Source: Pseudomonadota bacterium (GTDB lineage Bacteria > Pseudomonadota > Gammaproteobacteria > Burkholderiales > Burkholderiaceae_C). From it: a stretch of 60,694 bases of DNA. The stretch's first letter is position 1. Every line of letters starts with the position of its first letter. Below the pieces are notes generated by a model. That model was not told the DNA's origin, made no database searches, and worked only from the letters and a program-made list of their open reading frames with translations. Of the stretch, positions 8,178 through 16,205 are shown in pieces. The translations under genes and the position numbers were made by a program. The DNA lies in the NCBI GenBank assembly GCA_020161215.1, contig JAIUOM010000008.1:1-60694 (forward strand). Direction: 5' to 3'.

Positions 8178-9740
8178 ATGCCACAAGCCGTCGATCTTGC
8201 CCGCGCCCTCCCGCTGTTCGGTGTGGCCGCCACGCGCGGCACCGAGCAGGCCGCCGCCGTCGCGCTGCCGCCCCACACGCTGATGCGACGCGCGGGTCTG
8301 GCCACGGCCCGGCTGGCGCTGGCCCTGGCGCCACATGCGCGCCAGGTCTGGATCGCCTGCGGCCCCGGCAACAACGGCGGCGATGGGCTCGAAGCGGCCA
8401 TGCACCTGCGGGCCTGGGGTCTGAACCCGGTCGTGACCTGGTTGGGCCAGCCGGACCGGGCGCCGGCCGATGCGCTGGCGTCCTGGAAACGCGCCGTGGC
8501 GGCCGGCGTGTGCTTTGCCGACGCCCCCCCCGAAGCGCTCGACACGCAGGACCTGTACATCGACGCCCTGCTGGGCATCGGCGCCGCCCGCGCGCCCAGC
8601 GGCCGGTTGGCCGAGTGGCTGGCGCGGCTGCGCGCCAGCCCCGCCACCCTGCTGGCGGTGGACCTGCCAAGCGGCCTGGATGCCGACACCGGCGTGCTGG
8701 CCGCGCCCGCCACGGCCAGCAAAAATCCTGATTTGATAGCAGCTCAGAAAATACCCACGCCGGCCAATGCCCATTTTTCCTCCAAATCACGCCCCACAGG
8801 ACCGCGCCACACCCTGAGCCTACTGACCCTCAAGCCCGGCCTGTTCACCGCCGACGGGCGCGACGCCTGCGGCCGGCTCTGGTTCGACGACCTGGGCGTG
8901 GCCGCCGATCTGGTGGCCGCGCCGCCGCGGGCCTGGCTGAACCCCGCGCCGATCAGCACCCACCGCGCCCACGCCAGCCACAAGGGCAGCTACGGCGACG
9001 TGGCGGTGCTCGGCGGCGAAGGTCTGCTGGCGCGCGGCCTGGGCATGACCGGCGCGGCCTTGCTGGCCGGTTCGGCCGCGCTGCATGGCGGCGCCGGTCG
9101 GGTGCTGGTCGCGCTGCTGGACGGCGGTGCGTTGGCTCAGGACACGGTGCGGCCGGAACTGATGCTGCGCCGCCCCGAGGCGCTGGCGCTGGACACGCTC
9201 ACCGTGGTCTGTGGCTGCGGCGGCGGCCAGGCCGTGCGCGCCTGGTTGCCAGCGGTGCTGGCGCAGGCGCCGTGCCTGGTGCTGGACGCCGACGCGCTGA
9301 ACGCGCTGGCCGAGGCCCCCCCCGCGCAGGCGGCGCTGCGCCAGCGCGCGGCGGCCGGTCATGGCACCGTGCTGACGCCCCATCCGCTGGAGGCCGGGCG
9401 CCTGCTGGCCACCAGCGCGGCCGAGATCCAGCAAGACCGCCTGGCCGCCGCCCACGCGCTGGCCGAGCGCTTTCAGTGCGCGGTCGTGCTCAAGGGCTCA
9501 GGCACCGTGATCGCCGCGCCCGGCATGGCGCCGCGCATCAACCCGACCGGCAACGCCCGCCTGGCCACCGCCGGCACCGGCGACGTGCTGGCCGGGCTGA
9601 TCGGGGCCCGCTTGGCCGCCGGCCTGCCGCCCTTCGAGGCCGCCTGCGCGGCGGTGTTTCAGCATGGGAGCGTCGCTGATAGATGGGCGGCATCCGGCGC
9701 GCTGACCGCCGATCAACTGGCGCGAGCGTTGAGCACGTGA
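8178..9740 (+). CDS. nnr: Bifunctional NAD(P)H-hydrate epimerase / ADP-dependent NAD(P)H-hydrate dehydratase
   Basis: It repairs hydrated NADH and NADPH. The N-terminal YjeF_N epimerase domain has CGPGNNGGDG near residue 60 and VDLPSGLDADTG. The C-terminal carbohydrate-kinase-like dehydratase has LTPHPLEAGRL and the GTGDVLAG nucleotide-binding motif. ATG 8178 is used; GTG 8172 is an equally framed option. The unusual point is a block of about 30 residues (starting SKNPDLIAAQKIPTPAN) between VDLPSGLDADTGVLAAPATA and HTLSLLTLKPGLFT, which I recall as near-contiguous in other members. It is encoded by repeat copy d. Confidence 0.93.
   Translation: MPQAVDLARALPLFGVAATRGTEQAAAVALPPHTLMRRAGLATARLALALAPHARQVWIACGPGNNGGDGLEAAMHLRAWGLNPVVTWLGQPDRAPADALASWKRAVAAGVCFADAPPEALDTQDLYIDALLGIGAARAPSGRLAEWLARLRASPATLLAVDLPSGLDADTGVLAAPATASKNPDLIAAQKIPTPANAHFSSKSRPTGPRHTLSLLTLKPGLFTADGRDACGRLWFDDLGVAADLVAAPPRAWLNPAPISTHRAHASHKGSYGDVAVLGGEGLLARGLGMTGAALLAGSAALHGGAGRVLVALLDGGALAQDTVRPELMLRRPEALALDTLTVVCGCGGGQAVRAWLPAVLAQAPCLVLDADALNALAEAPPAQAALRQRAAAGHGTVLTPHPLEAGRLLATSAAEIQQDRLAAAHALAERFQCAVVLKGSGTVIAAPGMAPRINPTGNARLATAGTGDVLAGLIGARLAAGLPPFEAACAAVFQHGSVADRWAASGALTADQLARALST
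8721..8788 (-). repeat. AT-rich dispersed repeat (copy d), in frame inside nnr
   Basis: On the minus strand it reads TTGGCCGGCGTGGGTATTTT, CTGAGCTGCTATCAAATCAGG and AAAAT ends. In the gene it is antisense and in frame, and it encodes the peptide core LIAAQKIPTPAN. Copy f in rimO encodes a related IAAQ...TPT peptide in the same frame and orientation. Confidence 0.7.
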
Positions 9741-9864
9741 GCAACTGAGCAGTACAGCGCGCGCACCGCAGACGACCTCTATCACTGCTCCGAACACTTC
9801 TCGAACGGTGGCGGGAGAGCGGCATTACCGTAAGGTCAATACGGCATCGAACCTTTGCTCCGTA

Positions 9865-10468
9865 CTACGTGCTCCGAGTAGGTCGAGTCCAGATTGGCTC
9901 TCCGGGCCCCTCACTGCCTGGAAACTGCATTCCGGCGTAAGTCACGGTATCAACGACAGCACAGATAAGCTCAGCAACGTGGCGTTGCACTTGCACCAGA
10001 AAGTGCTTGTCGATATGCGTTTCGAATTTTTCGAGCTTCCTGTTCACAAACAGCGGAAGCGTCTTGCCAGCAACATCCGGCGCGCTCCAAGACGCATGAC
10101 AAAGAACATTTCTGACGATCGCTGCTTGCTTGATTTGATCTACAAGCTCGTCAACGTTTTCAATCGTTGACCTCGGATTCGAGCGAACTGCATTTCCGTA
10201 GGATTCTGCAAGGTTAGGCAGCGTATCAGTCAGCGCTCGCTCGAGTTGCGGTAACCATGCATGAAACGCAGCGTCAACGTCTTCGGGCGCGTATTGCCGC
10301 GTGGCGGTAAACGCAAAAATGGCTTTGCCCAGGCAATTCTTCAAGACATCCGAATGTTGCAATGGCTCTCCCAAGCTCTTCCCAAAATTCACCCGAATGC
10401 AGGTGTGTCGGAAATCTCAATGGAAGGCCCTCCCTGTCGACAAGATATCGCTTGGTCGGAGCGGCCAT
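9865..10468 (-). pseudogene. Hypothetical protein gene broken by a frameshift
   Basis: Two overlapping minus-strand frames together read as one protein. The first starts at ATG 10468 and runs MAAPTKRYLVDREGLPLRF ... GEFWEELGRAIATFGCLEE. The second continues CLGKAIFAFTATRQYAPEDV and ends at 9865 after about 150 more residues. The switch falls near 10344, where one extra base would explain it. I recognise the FWEELGRAIATFG...LGKAIFAFTAT pattern only as an uncharacterised conserved protein. Its base composition is clearly less GC-rich than the neighbours, suggesting transfer. It could be a true pseudogene or a sequencing error. Confidence 0.6.
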
Positions 10469-10498
10469 TGCTCAGGAACCTCTCATCTGACGCTGAAC

Positions 10499-11260
10499 TC
10501 ACCCCCGTCCCACAAACGGCATCTTTGTCGCCATCACGGTGTGAAAGAGCACGTTCACATCCAGCGGCAGCTTGGCCATGTACAGCACCGACTGCCCGAC
10601 ATGGGCCACGTCCATCATGGGTTCGGGCGCGATGCGCCCGTCGGCCTGCGGCACGCCCTTGGCCATGCGCGCGGCCAGCTCGGTCACGGCGTTGCCGATG
10701 TCGATTTGCCCCACCGCGATGTCGTACTTGCGCCCGTCCAGCGCGGCGGCCTTGGTCAGGCCGGTGACGGCGTGCTTGGTGGCGGTGTAGGCGATGCTGT
10801 CCGGCCGTGGCGCATGCGCCGAGATCGAGCCGTTGTTGATGATGCGTCCGCCGGGCGGCGATTGCGTCTTCATGGTCCGGAAAGCCGCTTGCAGGCAATA
10901 GAACATGCCGCTCAGGTTCACGTCGACCACGGCGCGCCACTGCTCGGGCGTGGTGTCCTCCAGCGTCACGCCGGGCAGATTTCGGCCGGCGTTGTTGAAC
11001 AGCAGGTCAACCCGGCCAAAGGCCTGCACGGCGCGCTCGAACAGCGCGGCCACGGCGGCGGGATCGGTCACATCGGTGGGCACGGCCAGCACGCGGGCGC
11101 CGGCGCCGCTGGTCTGCGCCACTTCTTGCAGCGGCTCGGGCCGCCGGCCGGTCAGCACCACCTGCCAGCCGTCGGCCAGCAGGGCCAGGGCGGCGGCGCG
11201 GCCGATGCCGGTGCCGGCGCCGGTCACGACGGCGGTGCGAACGGGTGTGGTCTGTGTCAT
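10499..11260 (-). CDS. SDR-family NAD(P)-dependent oxidoreductase
   Basis: This is a classical short-chain dehydrogenase of 253 residues. It has the cofactor motif TGAGTGIG (residues 13-20), NNAG, the catalytic serine in NGSIS and the active-site pair YTATK. Substrate cannot be told from sequence. It is divergent from the TctD-type regulator 180 bases away, with no co-transcribed partner. Confidence 0.88.
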   Translation of the reverse strand: MTQTTPVRTAVVTGAGTGIGRAAALALLADGWQVVLTGRRPEPLQEVAQTSGAGARVLAVPTDVTDPAAVAALFERAVQAFGRVDLLFNNAGRNLPGVTLEDTTPEQWRAVVDVNLSGMFYCLQAAFRTMKTQSPPGGRIINNGSISAHAPRPDSIAYTATKHAVTGLTKAAALDGRKYDIAVGQIDIGNAVTELAARMAKGVPQADGRIAPEPMMDVAHVGQSVLYMAKLPLDVNVLFHTVMATKMPFVGRG

Positions 11261-11439
11261 GGCGATTCTCCTTGCGTCAGGTCAATATTCCCACACCGAA
11301 CGGCCTTCCACCGCGTGCTCGGGGATTTTGCTCCGCCAAACAGGTCTGCGAAAATTCGCCATCGGTGATCGGCGGCCCTTTTTGGGGGCGCTGTCCGGGT
11401 CCATGCACCTGCCGGCACCTCAACCCACAGGAGGTCACC

Positions 11440-12108
11440 GTGCGCATTCTTCTGGCGGAAGACGAGCCCGAACTGGCGACCTGGCTGTCGCGGGCGCTGG
11501 AACAAACCGGGGTGCTGGCCGATTGGGTCGCCAATGGCCGCGACGTGCTGCCCAGCCTGGCCAATCGTCGCTACGACGCGCTGGTTCTTGACCTGGGCCT
11601 GCCCGGCATGGACGGCCGGCAGGTGCTGACGGCCTTGCGCGCGCGCGGCGACGTGATTCCGGTGCTGGTGCTGACGGCGCGCGACTCGCTGATGGAGCGC
11701 GTCGGCTCGCTGAACGAAGGCGCGGACGATTTCCTGTCCAAGCCGTTCGATTTGTCCGAACTGGAAGCCCGTCTGCAGGCCCTGCTGCGCCGCGCCAGCG
11801 GCAGCGTGCGTCCGCGCCAGCACTGCGGCCCGCTGGTGTACGACCCCACCAGCAAGGGCTTCACCCTGCACGGCCAGCCGCTGACGCTGACGCCGCGCGA
11901 GCACGCCCTGCTGCGGGTCTTGATCCACCACATGGGCGAACCCCTGTCAAAAACCGAGATTCTGGACCGCGTGGTGTCGGACGAGCGCGACGTCCACCCC
12001 GAGGCCATCGAGGTGATGATGTACCGCCTGCGCAAGCGCCTGGTGCGCAGCGGGGTGCGCGTCACCACGCTGCGCGGTCTGGGCTACGTGCTGGAGCCCG
12101 AGACGTGA
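11440..12108 (+). CDS. tctD: OmpR/TctD-type response regulator
   Basis: This is a two-domain DNA-binding response regulator of 222 residues. The receiver domain has phosphoacceptor Asp51 in VLDLGLPGMDG and the conserved Lys101 in LSKPF. The winged-helix output domain ends in RVTTLRGLGYVLE. GTG at 11440 is taken as start because AGGAGG lies six bases before it. It overlaps the kinase gene by four bases (GTGA). Its position directly before tctE, tctC, tctB and tctA suggests that it activates the transporter genes. Confidence 0.92.
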   Translation: MRILLAEDEPELATWLSRALEQTGVLADWVANGRDVLPSLANRRYDALVLDLGLPGMDGRQVLTALRARGDVIPVLVLTARDSLMERVGSLNEGADDFLSKPFDLSELEARLQALLRRASGSVRPRQHCGPLVYDPTSKGFTLHGQPLTLTPREHALLRVLIHHMGEPLSKTEILDRVVSDERDVHPEAIEVMMYRLRKRLVRSGVRVTTLRGLGYVLEPET

Positions 12109-13517
12109 GAGTGTGGCCCGGGGTGCGACCGACCAGCCTGCGCCGGACCTTGATCCGGGTGCTGCTGTGCGGCCTGCTCCTGGCCTCCGGCGTCGCGGTA
12201 TGGACGGCTTGGCTCACCGCCGCCGACGCCACCGATGCCGCCTACGACCGCGCCCTGGCCGGAGCCATCAAGGCCATCGACGACAACATCAGCAGCGTCA
12301 GCGGCGGCCTGAGCGTGGAACTGCCCTACGTGATGCTGGAGTTCTTCGAGTTGACCGTGAACGGCAAGGTGTACTTCCGGGTTGCCACCGAGGACGGCCT
12401 GGTGGAGATCGGCAACACCGACCTGCCCGCCCCCAACCACAGCCTGCCGAGCGAGCGACTGTGGTTTCGTGACGCGGTTTACCACGGCGAACGCATTCGC
12501 CTGGGCTCCTACGCGCGCCTGCTCAACCCCCCGCTGGCCGGCCACGAGGACAAGCCCAGGGTGGTGATCCAGGTCGCCGAATCGCTCGACGCGCGCGAGG
12601 ACTTTCTGCGCCTGCTGATGCTGCAAGCCGGCCTGCGCCATGCCGGGGTGACGGCGCTGGCGCTGGCGCTGATCGCCCTGGGCACCGGCTGGGCCTTGCG
12701 GCCGTTGATGCGCCTGAGCACCGAGGTTCGGCATCGCTCACCGACCGATCTGACCCCCATCGCCGAGGACCGGCTGCCGACCGAGGTGCAGCCCCTGGTG
12801 CGGGCCATGAACCACCACATGTGGCGCCACCAGAAAGTCACCGAGGGGCGCCGCCGCTTCATCGACGACGCTTCGCACCAACTGCGCACGCCGCTCACTA
12901 CCCTGGCCACCCAGGTCGCCTACGCTTTGCGCGAAACGCCCCCGGGCCCCGCGCACGAGGCGATGACCGCCGTGCGCCAGCAGGTCGAGACGGCGACCCG
13001 CCAACTCAACCAGATGTTGTCGCTGGCGCGCGCCGACAGCGCCGAATTGCGGGCCGAAACCTTCGATCTGGTGCCCATGGCGCGTGAGCTGACACGCCAG
13101 TGGTGGCCGCGCGCGCGCGCGGCGCGCATCGGCCTCGGCTTCGAGGCCCCGACAGCCGTGCTGCGCGTGGCGGCGCAGCCCGCGCTGCTGCAGGAGGCGC
13201 TCACCAACCTGCTGCACAACGCCCTGCGCTACGCACCGGCCGGCAGCCACGTCACCGTGCGCGTGGCCAGTGAAAACGAGCAAGCCTGCCTGTCGGTGGA
13301 AGACGACGGCCCCGGCCTGCCTCCCGAGGAGCTGGCCCACGCCGGCGAGCGTTTTTTCCGGGGCAGCCAGGCGCCGGCCGGCGGCACCGGCCTCGGGTTG
13401 GCGATCGCGCGCTCGGTGGCCGAGCACCATGGCGGCCAGATGCGGGTCCGCGCCGGGCCGAACGGCCGTGGCCTGCAGGTCAGCATTTGCCTGCCGCCAG
13501 TCCCCCCCGACGCCTGA
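12105..13517 (+). CDS. tctE: TctE-type sensor histidine kinase
   Basis: This inner-membrane kinase has 470 residues. It has an N-terminal helix (about 15-38), a periplasmic 2CSK-type sensor domain, a second helix around 175-200, and a cytoplasmic dimerisation domain with the phospho-accepting His258 in DDASHQLRTPL. The ATPase domain shows N (LTNLLHNALRYAP), G1 (VEDDGPGLP), F (GERFFRG) and G2 (GGTGLGLAIA) boxes. It starts at a GTG overlapping tctD. Its likely role is to sense an extracellular carboxylate and control the tct genes. Confidence 0.92.
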   Translation: MRVWPGVRPTSLRRTLIRVLLCGLLLASGVAVWTAWLTAADATDAAYDRALAGAIKAIDDNISSVSGGLSVELPYVMLEFFELTVNGKVYFRVATEDGLVEIGNTDLPAPNHSLPSERLWFRDAVYHGERIRLGSYARLLNPPLAGHEDKPRVVIQVAESLDAREDFLRLLMLQAGLRHAGVTALALALIALGTGWALRPLMRLSTEVRHRSPTDLTPIAEDRLPTEVQPLVRAMNHHMWRHQKVTEGRRRFIDDASHQLRTPLTTLATQVAYALRETPPGPAHEAMTAVRQQVETATRQLNQMLSLARADSAELRAETFDLVPMARELTRQWWPRARAARIGLGFEAPTAVLRVAAQPALLQEALTNLLHNALRYAPAGSHVTVRVASENEQACLSVEDDGPGLPPEELAHAGERFFRGSQAPAGGTGLGLAIARSVAEHHGGQMRVRAGPNGRGLQVSICLPPVPPDA

Positions 13518-13583
13518 CGCCAGCCACTTGCGCCCACCGCGCCGGGTGCAACAGCTGCGCGCCGCCGCGCGGCTGAAAGCCAT

Positions 13584-13619
13584 TTGACAGATCGGGATTT
13601 CTACAGTCGGTGTCAGATC
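13584..13619 (+). promoter_or_regulatory. Putative promoter/operator upstream of tctC
   Basis: The gap between tctE and tctC holds a perfect -35-like TTGACA and two copies of TG(A/T)CAGATC starting 26 bases apart. TGACA and TGTCA in them also form an inverted repeat. OmpR-family regulators often bind such direct repeats, so this may be the TctD site. No good -10 is visible. Confidence 0.35.
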
Positions 13620-13663
13620 AACCCGACCACCGCCCCCGCACGCCAACATTCCGAGACAACGCC

Positions 13664-14650
13664 ATGAAGCACCTGCAGCGTCTTCTCGGCGCACTGACCC
13701 TCTGGAGCCTGCTGGGCGCGGCGCCAGCCGCGGCCCGGGGCGGACCCGAATGCATCGCTCCGGCCAAACCCGGTGGCGGGTTCGATTTGACTTGCAAGCT
13801 GGCGCGCGCGGCGCTGAACGGCAAATACCTGGGCGGCCCGTTGCAGCTGAGTTACATGCCGGGCGGCGTGGGCGCCGTGGCCTTCAACGTGGTGGTGACC
13901 CAACGCCCGGCGGAACGCCACACCCTGGTGGCGTTCTCGGAAGGCACCCTGCTGAACCTGGCGCAAGGCAAGTTCGGGCGGCACGATGCCAGCGAGGTGC
14001 GCTGGGTGGCGGGCATCGCGCTCGACCATGGAGTCCTGATGGTGGCGCAGGACTCCCCCATCGAGTCGATCCAGGACCTGTTGACCGCCCTCAAGGCCGA
14101 CCCCGCGCAGATCGTCTTTGGCGCCGGCGGCACCATCGGCAGCCAGGACTGGATGAAGGTGGCGCTGACGGCGCGCGCCGCTGGCCTGGACCATCGGAAA
14201 ATGCGGTTCGTGGCCTTCGAGGGCGGCGGCGAAGCCATGACCGCGCTGCAGGACGGCCATGTCCAGGTCTATTCGGGCGACGCCGCCGAGGCCCTGGCAC
14301 AGATCAGGATCGGCAAAAGAATCCGCATCCTGGCGGTGATGGCCGAGCAGCGCCTGCAAGGGGTGCTGGCCGACGTGCCCACGGCCAAGGAACAGGGCCT
14401 GGACATCGTCTGGCCGATCGTCCGCGGCTTTTACATCGGCCCCCAGGTCAGCGACGGCGACTACCACCATTGGGTGGCGACCTTCACCGAGATGCTGGCC
14501 ACGCCGGAGTTCGCCCGCTTGCGTGAGCAGCGCGGCCTGGACCCCTTCGCCAAGACCGGCGCCGAGTTGGACACCTACGTCCGACAGCGTGTGGCCACCT
14601 ACCGCGAACTGGCCCGTCAGTTCGGGCTGAAAGTCGCCGCGCCGCACTGA
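13664..14650 (+). CDS. tctC: TctC-family (Bug) periplasmic solute receptor
   Basis: This is the extracytoplasmic receptor of a tripartite tricarboxylate transporter, 328 residues. It has a signal peptide (MKHLQRLLGALTLWSLLGAA, cleavage near AAA). The mature start CIAPAKPGGGFDLTCKLAR is the TctC ligand-loop region, followed by LQLSYMPGGVGAVAFN and VFGAGGTIGSQDWMKVAL. ATG 13664 was preferred to an upstream in-frame GTG because it begins the signal peptide. The ligand is unknown; carboxylates are typical of the family. Confidence 0.9.
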   Translation: MKHLQRLLGALTLWSLLGAAPAAARGGPECIAPAKPGGGFDLTCKLARAALNGKYLGGPLQLSYMPGGVGAVAFNVVVTQRPAERHTLVAFSEGTLLNLAQGKFGRHDASEVRWVAGIALDHGVLMVAQDSPIESIQDLLTALKADPAQIVFGAGGTIGSQDWMKVALTARAAGLDHRKMRFVAFEGGGEAMTALQDGHVQVYSGDAAEALAQIRIGKRIRILAVMAEQRLQGVLADVPTAKEQGLDIVWPIVRGFYIGPQVSDGDYHHWVATFTEMLATPEFARLREQRGLDPFAKTGAELDTYVRQRVATYRELARQFGLKVAAPH

Positions 14651-14667
14651 GGCCTGGAGAGCCGATC

Positions 14668-15699
14668 GTGTCCATGCGCCCCTGCCTCACCCCACCGCGC
14701 TGCACCGCACTGGCCGCCTTGCTGGCCAGCGCCTGCGCCTGGAGCGGGCCGCCCGATCCAGCGCCGGGGGGCGAGTGGGTGTACACCGTGCACCCCGACG
14801 ACGCGCCGCGCAGGCTGGCCGAGCAACAGCTGAAGCCCCCCTACTCCTGGAAGGATCTGAGCGCCTACAACCGGATCAAGGAGCCAGGCCCCCTGCTTCC
14901 CGGCCAGCAGATCCGCGTGCCCCTGGCCTGGATGACACACACCCCGCTCACGGCGCACCTGGTGTCGATCGCCGGGGCCGTGCAGGTGCAACTGCCCGAG
15001 CAGCCGGTGCGCCCGGCCCGCGCGGGCGAGCGGCTGGCGGTGGGCGCGCGGGTCATCACCGGGGGCGATCAGAGCGCGGCGCTGGTGTTTGTCGATGGCT
15101 CGCGCCTCGTCGTGGCGCCGCATTCCGAGCTGCTGCTGGACACCTTGAGTCTGCTCGGCACCCAGATGATGGTCGATACGCGGGTGCGCCTGCGATCCGG
15201 CCGTGTCGAGGCCAAGGTGCACCCCGTGCCCACGCAAGGCCCACCCACCCGCCGTTTCCGCATCAGCGCGCCCGCGGCACTGAGCACCGCGCGGGGGACG
15301 CAGTTTGGCGTTTCAGCAAGCAGCAGCGAGTTGACCTTGCGGCAGACCTGGCACGGCCTGGTCGAGTTCAGCGCCGAAGGCCTGCGGGTGCTGGTTCGTC
15401 CGGGGCTGGGCGGTGCGGGCGGAGGGGACCGGGCCGTGCAAGACGCGCAGGTCTTACCCACCCCGGCGCGGGGCCCCCAGACATGCCCGCCAAAGCACGG
15501 CACGCCCGGGTGGCTCCCCCTGCCGGAAACCTGTGGGAGCCGGTCGCGGCCGGCCGAGACCGCCCCGCCTCCCACGGGCCAGCTGGGCAGCGCGGGCACT
15601 CCTCTGGCGGCCGCGCCGCGCGTGCCGTGGTGGACCGCCGTGTCCGATGGCGGCGCGCGGGCGTGGCAGGCCAGCCGGCACCCACCCAACCAGAGCTGA
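14668..15699 (+). CDS. LysM- and FecR-domain protein inside the tct operon
   Basis: The secreted 343-residue protein has an N-terminal hydrophobic signal (ALAALLASACAWSG). A LysM-like segment lies at about 36-90 (WVYTVHPDDAPRRLAEQQL ... LLPGQQIRVPLAW), then a FecR domain at about 115-250 with ALVFVDGSRLVVAPHSELL and ISAPAALSTARGTQFGV. The last 90 residues are proline- and glycine-rich without a recognisable fold; a frameshift that hides FN3-like repeats cannot be excluded. GTG 14668 or ATG 14674 can start it. Such a gene is not a normal part of a Tct transporter, yet it sits 17 bases after tctC and 3 bases before tctB. Confidence 0.72.
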   Translation: MSMRPCLTPPRCTALAALLASACAWSGPPDPAPGGEWVYTVHPDDAPRRLAEQQLKPPYSWKDLSAYNRIKEPGPLLPGQQIRVPLAWMTHTPLTAHLVSIAGAVQVQLPEQPVRPARAGERLAVGARVITGGDQSAALVFVDGSRLVVAPHSELLLDTLSLLGTQMMVDTRVRLRSGRVEAKVHPVPTQGPPTRRFRISAPAALSTARGTQFGVSASSSELTLRQTWHGLVEFSAEGLRVLVRPGLGGAGGGDRAVQDAQVLPTPARGPQTCPPKHGTPGWLPLPETCGSRSRPAETAPPPTGQLGSAGTPLAAAPRVPWWTAVSDGGARAWQASRHPPNQS

Positions 15700-15702
15700 A
15701 CC

Positions 15703-16158
15703 ATGAACGACCAGATTCTTGGCGCCTCCTGCATCGCCACCGGGGCGTACCTGGCCTGGACGGCCGTGGATTATTCGATCCTCGCGGCGGTCGAGCCGGT
15801 CGGCCCAGGCACCTTTCCCGCCTTGCTGGGCGGATTGCTCGTCGGCGGCGGTCTGTGGCTGGTGCTGCGCCCGTGCCCCCTGCCTCCCCCCGGGGCGCAG
15901 GCCCCGCCCTGGCCTCCCGTGGCGGCAACGATGTCGGCGGTATTGGCCTATGCCCTGCTGTTCGAATGGCTCGGCTTCGTGCTGGCCACGGCGCTGATGG
16001 CGCTCGCCGTGGGCCTGGCCTTCAGCGGCCCCTGGAAGCGCGTGCTGGCCGGGGGCGCGGTGCTGGCCGGGCTGCTGTACCTGCTGTTTGATCGGCTGCT
16101 CGGCGTGAGGCTGCCGCCGGGCCTGCTGAGCCTGGTCCTGACGGGGCCCGGCGGGTGA
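15703..16158 (+). CDS. tctB: TctB-family small membrane subunit
   Basis: The product is 151 residues with four predicted membrane helices and the early VEPVGPGTFPALLGGLL segment typical of TctB, which pairs with TctA in tripartite tricarboxylate transporters. It begins three bases after the LysM/FecR gene stop and is followed 47 bases later by tctA. Confidence 0.85.
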   Translation: MNDQILGASCIATGAYLAWTAVDYSILAAVEPVGPGTFPALLGGLLVGGGLWLVLRPCPLPPPGAQAPPWPPVAATMSAVLAYALLFEWLGFVLATALMALAVGLAFSGPWKRVLAGGAVLAGLLYLLFDRLLGVRLPPGLLSLVLTGPGG

Positions 16159-16205
16159 GCCACAGGCAGGCCGCCCAGGGAATATCCGCCGCCGCCACCT
16201 GAACC

